This document shows positions 1-5,044 of a stretch of 5,044 nt of DNA, in pieces; the first letter of the stretch is position 1, and each line of letters starts with the position of its first letter. The stretch lies in assembly GCA_002366675.1 (NCBI GenBank), contig DFBO01000029.1:10918-15961 (forward strand). The letters run 5' to 3'. The translations under genes and the position numbers were made by a program. The notes under the pieces are model-generated. The model searched no databases. It saw nothing but the letters and a program-made list of their open reading frames with translations, and had not been told where the DNA came from. This stretch comes from Flavobacteriaceae bacterium UBA3078. GTDB taxonomy: Bacteria > Bacteroidota > Bacteroidia > Flavobacteriales > Flavobacteriaceae.

Positions 1-1109
1 TTTTTATACAAATACTTTGATTCACTAATTAATGCTGCTATTGCTATTTCTGGGTATTTTAACACTGCTTTTTTAAGAAATTTTGGCTCATTAACTGGCT
101 TTATTGGTTCAGTTATTTCTGGCACTATTTTCTCAACGATTCTAGCTATTGGATTAATAAACCAAATAAGTAAAAATGTATTTATAATATTAAATGCTGT
201 ATGAAATAAAGAAACTGCAACAGGAATTGCAGCTGCAATGAGATACGGAGAATCTGACCCAAATTTTTGACTCAACCAATCAATAAAATTTAAAAAAGGA
301 TAAAATAAAATAAGCATCCATAGTACTCCTATCAAATTAAAAACTAAATGTGCTCTTGCTGTTCGTTTAGCTTTATATCCTGCTACAAGTGCAGCTAAAT
401 TTGCTGTAATTGTTGTTCCTACATTTTCACCAAGAACCATAGCTGCTGCAAGCTCAAATGGTATCCAACCCTCAGCAGTCATAATAAGTGTCAATGCCAT
501 TGTAGCGCTTGAAGATTGTATAACAACTGTTAAAATAGTTCCAATTAAAAGAAAAAGCAATATAGAAAGATATCCAAGGTCAGTATAGTGAGATAAAAAA
601 GCAAATATTTCTGGGTTGCTTTTAATATCAGGCATCGCATCTTTTAAAAACTGGAGCCCAATAAAAAGTAACGCAAAACCAATTATAAAATTTCCCCAAT
701 GAATGGCATTTTTCTTTTTTAAGAAAGTAAATACAAACCCAAAACCAACTAGTGGCAAGGCAATGGTACTCATACTAACTTTAAAACCAAGAATGGTAAT
801 TAACCATGCTGTGATTGTAGTACCAATATTGGCTCCCATAATCACACTTATTGATTCAGTTAATGTTAATAATCCTGCATTAGAAAAGCTAACCACCATT
901 AAAGTTGTAGCAGAAGATGATTGAATAACTGATGTAATTAAAAATCCTGTAAGAACTCCAAACACACGATTTGAAGTCATGGAAGCTAATATAGATCGTA
1001 GTTTATTTCCAGCTAATTTTAATAGCGCATCACTCATTACCTTCATGCCAAAAAGAAATAAACCTAAAGCTCCTAGTAACTGAAGAATATCATAAACTCC
1101 GTATGTCAT
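1..1109 (-). CDS. Na+/phosphate cotransporter family protein (PNaS family), 3' end outside window
   Basis: This is an inner-membrane protein of the Na/Pi-cotransporter family (NptA/SLC34-like), which moves inorganic phosphate with sodium; some bacterial relatives such as YjbB act in phosphate export. I translated it by hand: 369 codons run without a stop from an ATG at 1109 to the window edge, so the protein is truncated by the window and not by mutation. Two inverted-repeat-type units are visible. The first has QSSSAT at residues 63-68 followed by GANIGTT at 92-98. The second has QSSSAT at 198-203 followed by GENVGTT at 227-233. These QSSS motifs are the family signature. Hydrophobic segments lie near residues 8-22, 50-75, 103-128, 140-155, 180-197, 255-273 and 290-318, with a conserved HTAFN at 303-307. 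The sequence turns hydrophilic after about residue 320, where relatives continue into a PhoU-like helical domain. There is no Shine-Dalgarno sequence. The nrdA terminator lies just upstream, so it is probably transcribed separately. Family assignment is firm; substrate and direction of transport are inferred. Confidence 0.93.
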   Translation of the reverse strand, partial: MTYGVYDILQLLGALGLFLFGMKVMSDALLKLAGNKLRSILASMTSNRVFGVLTGFLITSVIQSSSATTLMVVSFSNAGLLTLTESISVIMGANIGTTITAWLITILGFKVSMSTIALPLVGFGFVFTFLKKKNAIHWGNFIIGFALLFIGLQFLKDAMPDIKSNPEIFAFLSHYTDLGYLSILLFLLIGTILTVVIQSSSATMALTLIMTAEGWIPFELAAAMVLGENVGTTITANLAALVAGYKAKRTARAHLVFNLIGVLWMLILFYPFLNFIDWLSQKFGSDSPYLIAAAIPVAVSLFHTAFNIINTFLLIWFINPIARIVEKIVPEITEPIKPVNEPKFLKKAVLKYPEIAIAALISESKYLYK

Positions 1110-1171
1110 AATTTAGTTTGTGGACTATATTTATGTTAATTTAAGACTATTAAAGTAACGCTAACTTTTTT

Positions 1172-1208
1172 AAAAACAAAAAAGCATCTCTTTCGAGATA
1201 CTTTTTTT
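1172..1208 (-). terminator. Rho-independent terminator of the nrdB-nrdA unit
   Basis: Read on the minus strand, GTATCTC pairs with GAGATGC around a GAAA tetraloop (stem arms 1201-1195 and 1190-1184, one G-U wobble). It is followed by TTTTTTGTTTTT (1183-1172). The A-tract before the stem (1208-1202) can extend the pairing with the T-tract. The structure begins 55 bases past the nrdA stop codon and lies upstream of the transporter gene. On the plus strand the same stem contains a C-A mismatch, so it is better formed in minus-strand RNA, although a T-run on that side means some bidirectional activity is possible. Confidence 0.88.
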
Positions 1209-1240
1209 AACACTTAAATTATTTTGATTAATTTGTGAGA

Positions 1241-1258
1241 TTACCATTTTCATGGCAA
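1241..1258 (-). other. Hairpin in the nrdA 3' untranslated region
   Basis: On the minus strand TTGCCAT (1258-1252) pairs with ATGGTAA (1247-1241) around a GAAA loop, giving seven pairs including one G-U. It begins five bases after the nrdA stop codon and is followed by TCTCAC, not a T-run, so it is not itself an intrinsic terminator. It may block 3' exonucleases or only be a chance fold; the pairing is visible, the function is unknown. Confidence 0.45.
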
Positions 1259-1262
1259 TTTA

Positions 1263-3734
1263 TTAAGAACCACACATCAAGCAATCGTCGCCCTCAGCTT
1301 CCTTAGCTTGTGCAATTAACGCTTTCATTTCTTCAGCAGACATTGGTTCAACTTCTTCTTTTATTTGTTGGCTAAACTTAGCTGCTGTTTTAGCTGCTTT
1401 TTGCTGTTGTTGAGCCACAATAGTTTCATCTACTTCAACAATTTCTGCTACTGGCTCTTCTTTCTTTTTAGTATCAAGAGTAAACTTAATAGCATCTACT
1501 GCACTTTTAGTTCTTAAATAGTACATACCTGTTTTTAAGCCACTCTTCCATGCATAGAAATGCATAGACGTTAGTTTAGCCATTGTTGCACCTTCCATAA
1601 ACAAATTAAGCGACTGAGATTGATCTATAAAATACCCTCTGTGACGAGACATATCTATAATATCTTTCATGCTTAATTCCCAAACGGTTTTATAAAGCTC
1701 TTTAATATCTTGTGGAATTCCTTCTATAGCTTGAATAGAACCATTGGCTCTCATGATGTCTTGTTTTAACCCATCGTTCCAAAGACCTAAATCAACTAAA
1801 TCTTCTAATAGATGTTTGTTTACAACAATAAACTCTCCAGACAATACGCGACGAGTGTAGATATTTGATGTATAAGGTTCAAAACATTCGTTGTTTCCTA
1901 AAATTTGAGATGTACTTGCTGTTGGCATTGGAGCTACTAGTAAAGAGTTTCTAACTCCATGTTTTTTAACTTCTTTACGAAGCTTAGCCCAATCCCATCG
2001 TCCACTTAATTCTTCATCTTTAATATTCCAAAGATTGTGTTGGAATTCGCCATTACTTATTGGAGACCCTTTATACGTTTTATAAGGACCATCTATTTCA
2101 GCCTCTTCCATACTTGCGGTTACAGCTGCAAAATAAAGTGTTTCGAAAATCTCTTGGTTTAACTTTTTAGCTTCATCGCTAGTAAATGGCATTCGCAATT
2201 TAATAAACGTATCTGCTAAACCTTGAACACCTAACCCAATTGGCCTGTGACGGAAATTAGAATTTTCAGCTTCTTTTACTGGGTAGTAATTTCTGTCAAT
2301 TACTTTGTTTAAGTTTTTGGTAACGCGTTTCGTAATTTTATATAACTCTTTATGGTCAAACTCGTCATTTTTAATAAACATTGGTAAAGCAATAGATGCT
2401 AAATTACAAACAGCTACCTCGTCTGGAGATGTGTACTCCATGATTTCGGTACATAAATTTGAAGAACGAATAGTCCCTAAATTTTTCTGATTAGACTTTC
2501 TGTTTGCTGCATCTTTATACAACATATAAGGTGTCCCTGTTTCAATTTGAGATTCTAATATTTTCTCCCAAAGTTCACGTGCTTTTATTGTTTTTCTTCC
2601 TTTTCCTTCAGCTTCATATTTCAAGTATAATGCTTCAAATGCTTCACTATGTGTTTCATCCATTCCTGGACATTCATTAGGACACATAAGAGTCCAAATG
2701 CCATCTTCTTGCACACGTTTCATAAATAAATCTGAAATCCACATCGCATAGAATAAATCTCTAGCACGCATTTCTTCTTTACCATGATTTTTCTTTAGGT
2801 CTAAGAATTCAAAAATATCAGCATGCCATGTTTCAATATAAATAGCGAAACTTCCCTTTCTTTTTCCTCCTCCTTGATCTACATACCTTGCAGTATCATT
2901 AAACACTTGTAGCATTGGAACAATTCCGTTTGAAGTTCCATTTGTACCAGCAATATAACTACCTGTTGCACGAACATTATGTATTGCTAAACCAATTCCT
3001 CCAGCAGATTGCGAAATTTTAGCTGTTTGTTTTAACGTATCGTAAATCCCATCAATACTATCTTCTTTCATAGTTAATAAGAAACAAGAAGACATTTGTG
3101 GTTTTGGTGTACCTGAATTAAAAAGTGTTGGTGTAGCGTGTGTAAAATATTTTTTAGACATTAATTCGTAAGTCTCAATAGCAGCATCTAAATCGTTTAA
3201 ATGAATACCTATAGATACACGCATTAACATGTGTTGTGGACGTTCAGCAATTTCTCCATTTAATTTCAATAGATATGAACGCTCTAGAGTTTTAAACCCA
3301 AAATAATCGTAACCAAAATCGCGATTATAAATAATAGTCGAGTCTAATTTCTCTTTATTATCCATGATTACTTTGTAAACTTCATCAGATAATAATGGTG
3401 CGTCTTTACCTGTTCTTGGGTTTACATACGTATACAAATCGTGCATAACCTCGCTAAAGGTTTTCTTTGTGTTTTTGTGTAAGTTGGATACGGAAATTCT
3501 TGCAGCTAATTTGGCATAATCTGGATGAGCTGTAGTTAATGTTGCAGCAATTTCGGCAGCAAGATTATCAAGTTCACTTGTGGTTACACCATCGTATAAT
3601 CCTTCAATAACTCGCATGGCTACTTTTACAGGATCTACCAATTCGTTTAAACCATAGCACAATTTTCTAACTCTTGCTGTGATTTTATCGAACATCATTA
3701 GCTCTTTTTTTCCGTCTCTTTTTACTACATACAT
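1263..3734 (-). CDS. nrdA: Ribonucleoside-diphosphate reductase class Ia, alpha (large) subunit
   Basis: This is the cytoplasmic catalytic subunit that reduces ribonucleoside diphosphates to deoxyribonucleotides; it works as a complex with NrdB, encoded upstream. The 823-residue product is of normal length. Residues 1-90 form an ATP-cone (VVKRDG start), so overall activity should respond to ATP and dATP. The redox pair is C217 (SSCFL) and C443 (AVCNLAS). N426, C428 and E430 (NLCTE) are the active-site residues, with C428 the thiyl-radical cysteine. Residues 286-294 correspond to specificity loop 2. MPTASTSQI at 603-611 binds substrate phosphate. Y738 and Y739 are the radical-transfer tyrosines. 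A low-complexity linker (about 755-815, with QQQQ at 775-778) leads to the C-terminal CLMCGS, whose two cysteines re-reduce the active site. Sequence and residue numbering resemble the yeast and mammalian large subunits more than E. coli NrdA. The start is fixed: an in-frame TAA lies six bases upstream, and the next ATG codons would cut into the ATP-cone. There is no Shine-Dalgarno sequence. A hairpin lies 20 bases before the start, and a terminator follows the gene. Confidence 0.98.
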   Translation of the reverse strand: MYVVKRDGKKELMMFDKITARVRKLCYGLNELVDPVKVAMRVIEGLYDGVTTSELDNLAAEIAATLTTAHPDYAKLAARISVSNLHKNTKKTFSEVMHDLYTYVNPRTGKDAPLLSDEVYKVIMDNKEKLDSTIIYNRDFGYDYFGFKTLERSYLLKLNGEIAERPQHMLMRVSIGIHLNDLDAAIETYELMSKKYFTHATPTLFNSGTPKPQMSSCFLLTMKEDSIDGIYDTLKQTAKISQSAGGIGLAIHNVRATGSYIAGTNGTSNGIVPMLQVFNDTARYVDQGGGKRKGSFAIYIETWHADIFEFLDLKKNHGKEEMRARDLFYAMWISDLFMKRVQEDGIWTLMCPNECPGMDETHSEAFEALYLKYEAEGKGRKTIKARELWEKILESQIETGTPYMLYKDAANRKSNQKNLGTIRSSNLCTEIMEYTSPDEVAVCNLASIALPMFIKNDEFDHKELYKITKRVTKNLNKVIDRNYYPVKEAENSNFRHRPIGLGVQGLADTFIKLRMPFTSDEAKKLNQEIFETLYFAAVTASMEEAEIDGPYKTYKGSPISNGEFQHNLWNIKDEELSGRWDWAKLRKEVKKHGVRNSLLVAPMPTASTSQILGNNECFEPYTSNIYTRRVLSGEFIVVNKHLLEDLVDLGLWNDGLKQDIMRANGSIQAIEGIPQDIKELYKTVWELSMKDIIDMSRHRGYFIDQSQSLNLFMEGATMAKLTSMHFYAWKSGLKTGMYYLRTKSAVDAIKFTLDTKKKEEPVAEIVEVDETIVAQQQQKAAKTAAKFSQQIKEEVEPMSAEEMKALIAQAKEAEGDDCLMCGS

Positions 3735-3753
3735 AGATTTACACGTTTTTATT

Positions 3754-3776
3754 TTTTCTGATACACCTTCAGAAAA
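3754..3776 (-). promoter_or_regulatory. Perfect 8-bp inverted repeat just upstream of nrdA
   Basis: TTTTCTGA (3754-3761) and TCAGAAAA (3769-3776) are exact inverted repeats separated by seven bases. In the minus-strand transcript this hairpin ends about 20 bases before the nrdA start codon. No T-run follows it on the minus strand, so it is not a normal terminator. It could be a translation-modulating hairpin, an RNA processing site, or a DNA operator. The repeat is certain; its role is inference. Confidence 0.5.
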
Positions 3777-3795
3777 TGGGTTATTTAGTTGGTTT

Positions 3796-3823
3796 AAGTA
3801 TTCAACTACAATTGAAAATACTT
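3796..3823 (-). other. Bulged hairpin in the nrdB-nrdA intergenic region
   Basis: AAGTATTCAA (3796-3805) pairs with TTGAAAATACTT (3812-3823). This gives two five-pair helices separated by a two-base bulge (3817-3818), with a six-base loop. It lies 20 bases from the inverted repeat nearer nrdA. Together they structure the second half of a 190-base gap (3735-3924) that otherwise holds nothing I recognise: no small gene with a plausible start, no tRNA and no intrinsic terminator. The DNA is A/T rich, so a chance fold is possible. Confidence 0.35.
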
Positions 3824-3924
3824 TTGATTAAAAATTATAATGATAATAAGCTAAATGACTATTTACTTGAAATTATTGAATAAGAAAGCTGCTATTAACT
3901 TATTTTATGTCCTATTGTTTACTA

Positions 3925-4905
3925 CTAAAAATCTGCGTCGAAATTAAATTTATCTTCTTCCTCTTCTTTATTTAAAACACCAGCTTTTTGGTATTCTGAA
4001 ACACGTTTCTCAAAGAAGTTTGTTTTCCCTTGCAAAGAAATCATGTCCATAAAGTCGAATGGATTTGACGTATTATATTCTTTTTCACAATCTAATTCGC
4101 TTAAAAGTCTATCTGTTACAAACTCTAAATATTGTGACATTAATTTAGCGTTCATACCAATTAAACTAGCTGGTAAAGATTCTGTAATGAATTCTCTTTC
4201 TATATCTAACGCATCGATAAGGATTTCTCTAATACGCTCTTTAGGTACTTTGTTTATTAAATGTTTATTGTGTAAGTGTACAGCAAAGTCGCAATGCACA
4301 CCTTCGTCTCTAGAAATCAACTCGTTAGAGAATGTTAATCCAGGCATTAAACCACGTTTTTTAAGCCAGAAAATAGAACAAAATGCTCCAGAGAAAAAGA
4401 TACCTTCAACTGCAGCAAAAGCAATTAAACGTTCTCCAAAACTTGGCGATTCTATCCATTTAAGAGCCCAATCTGCTTTTTTCTTAATAGCAGGGAAATT
4501 ATCTAAGGCATTAAAAAGTTGGTCTTTTTCTTTTTCGTCTTTTACATAAGTATCAATTAATAAGGAATAAGTTTCGCTATGAATATTTTCCATCATGATT
4601 TGAAAACCATAGAAAAATTTAGCTTCACTATATTGCACTTCATTAATGAAATTTTCTGCCAGATTTTCATTTACTATCCCATCACTTGCAGCAAAAAATG
4701 CAAGAATATGTTTAATAAAATAACGCTCATCATCATTTAATTTATTCTTCCAATCGGTTAAATCTTGATGTAAATCTATTTCTTCTGCAGTCCAAAAACT
4801 TGCTTCAGATTTTTTGTACCATTCCCAAATATCATGATGTTGAATTGGAAAAATCACAAATCTATCCTTATTTTCTTGCAATATTGGTTCTGTAATTTGA
4901 GACAT
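3925..4905 (-). CDS. nrdB: Ribonucleoside-diphosphate reductase class Ia, beta (small) subunit
   Basis: This is the radical-generating subunit of aerobic ribonucleotide reductase, a cytoplasmic ferritin-like helical protein that oxidises a tyrosine with a di-iron centre and passes the radical to NrdA. In the 326-residue product the metal ligands are D75, E106, H109, E167, E201 and H204, in SDGIVNE, MENIHS, VEGIFF and RDEGVH. Y113, seven residues after E106, is the radical tyrosine, so this is a classical tyrosyl-radical type and not a Phe-bearing class Ic type. W38 (FWTAEE) and Y305 (RVSEYQ) match the radical-transfer tryptophan and C-terminal tyrosine. The C-terminus, NFDADF, is nearly that of eukaryotic R2 and is the segment that docks on the large subunit. 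The ATG at 4905 gives the family N-terminus (TEPILQEN) without a long eukaryote-style extension. There is no Shine-Dalgarno sequence. It is the first gene of the pair: nrdA follows after 190 bases with no terminator between, so cotranscription is likely. Confidence 0.98.
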   Translation of the reverse strand: MSQITEPILQENKDRFVIFPIQHHDIWEWYKKSEASFWTAEEIDLHQDLTDWKNKLNDDERYFIKHILAFFAASDGIVNENLAENFINEVQYSEAKFFYGFQIMMENIHSETYSLLIDTYVKDEKEKDQLFNALDNFPAIKKKADWALKWIESPSFGERLIAFAAVEGIFFSGAFCSIFWLKKRGLMPGLTFSNELISRDEGVHCDFAVHLHNKHLINKVPKERIREILIDALDIEREFITESLPASLIGMNAKLMSQYLEFVTDRLLSELDCEKEYNTSNPFDFMDMISLQGKTNFFEKRVSEYQKAGVLNKEEEEDKFNFDADF

Positions 4906-4996
4906 TATTAATTGTGTTATTTTAATAAATATTAAACGAAAAATTTGGTGTGATTTGGGACTAACAAAGATTCAAAAATGAGTTCGAAAATGAAAG

Positions 4997-5044
4997 GTTA
5001 AGTTATAAACAATGTTAACAAGTTTTTAACAAAGTTATATTAAC
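4997..5044. repeat. Cluster of short TTAAC-type repeats upstream of nrdB
   Basis: TTAAC occurs at 5015-5019, 5026-5030 and 5040-5044, and the reverse GTTAA at 4997-5001 and 5014-5018. GTTATA occurs at 5002-5007 and 5034-5039. On the minus strand this reads as two near-copies, AACTTTGTTAA (5036-5026) and AACTTGTTAA (5024-5015), followed by a shorter AACTTAAC (5004-4997). The copies begin 12 and 20 bases apart and overlap the candidate promoter. They could be regulator binding sites; A/T-rich composition alone could also produce such similarity. Confidence 0.4.
5030..5037 (-). promoter_or_regulatory. Candidate -7 element of the nrdB promoter
   Basis: The minus strand reads TAACTTTG, an exact match to TAnnTTTG, the -7 consensus of the main sigma factor in Bacteroidota. 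The matching -33 element would fall outside the window, so only half of the promoter can be judged. If real, transcription would start near 5023-5025, leaving a leader of about 118-120 bases before the nrdB ATG. The rest of that leader (4906-5022) is A/T rich, with no strong hairpin or ribosome binding site that I can see. Confidence 0.45.

Noticed and set aside
703..924. 73-codon open frame on the plus strand
   Set aside because: It lies antisense inside the transporter gene, whose minus-strand reading gives clear family motifs. No plus-strand signal supports it.
1110..1171. Promoter for the transporter gene
   Set aside because: A promoter is expected here after the terminator, but the best minus-strand words fit TAnnTTTG only partly, so no specific site can be supported.
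2305..2490. 61-codon open frame on the plus strand
   Set aside because: It is antisense to the conserved NrdA core around the active-site NLCTE motif; a shadow of that coding sequence.
3830..3837. Minus-strand TAATTTTT as a -7 element for a separate nrdA promoter
   Set aside because: It differs from TAnnTTTG at the final G, and no convincing -33 element lies at the right distance. Such words are expected by chance in A/T-rich DNA.
4043..4549. 168-codon open frame on the plus strand
   Set aside because: It is antisense to conserved NrdB sequence including metal ligands. The translation is Ser/Ile/Lys-rich with no recognisable domain, typical of a shadow frame.
4997..5044. DnaA boxes or part of a replication origin
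   Set aside because: The repeats resemble TTAAC words but none matches the standard TTATCCACA-type box, and no origin-associated gene is visible.
1..5044. A novel multi-gene system, mobile element or CRISPR array
   Set aside because: The three genes are all assigned to well-known housekeeping families. There are no regularly spaced repeats, transposase fragments, terminal inverted repeats or unexplained coding stretches.

Overview
The window looks like chromosomal DNA from a member of the Bacteroidota, most likely a marine or freshwater flavobacterium. The evidence is the low G+C content, the absence of Shine-Dalgarno sequences before all three genes, an exact Bacteroidota-type -7 promoter element (TAnnTTTG) upstream of the first ribonucleotide reductase gene, and a class Ia ribonucleotide reductase that closely resembles the eukaryotic enzyme, as is usual in this phylum. 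All three genes lie on the minus strand, so transcription runs from right to left.

Region by region, in the direction of transcription: positions 5044-4906 hold the leader of nrdB, with a candidate promoter at the window edge and a cluster of TTAAC-type repeats. Positions 4905-3925 are nrdB, the di-iron tyrosyl-radical small subunit. Positions 3924-3735 are a 190-base gap containing two hairpins and no recognisable terminator. Positions 3734-1263 are nrdA, the catalytic large subunit with an ATP-cone. Positions 1262-1110 hold a GAAA-tetraloop hairpin just after the nrdA stop and then a strong intrinsic terminator, also with a GAAA loop. Positions 1109-1 are the first 369 codons of a Na+/phosphate cotransporter-family protein that runs off the left end.

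NrdB and NrdA together form the aerobic ribonucleotide reductase that makes all four deoxyribonucleotides. NrdB generates the tyrosyl radical and NrdA carries the active site and the allosteric sites. They are probably cotranscribed as nrdB-nrdA. The terminator separates them from the transporter, which looks like an independent unit.

Both nrd genes appear intact, with every key catalytic residue present. I see no mobile element, CRISPR array, RNA gene, defence gene or novel multi-gene system. The observations most worth a second look are non-coding: the paired hairpins in the nrdB-nrdA gap, the two GAAA-loop hairpins after nrdA, and the repeat cluster overlapping the candidate nrdB promoter.
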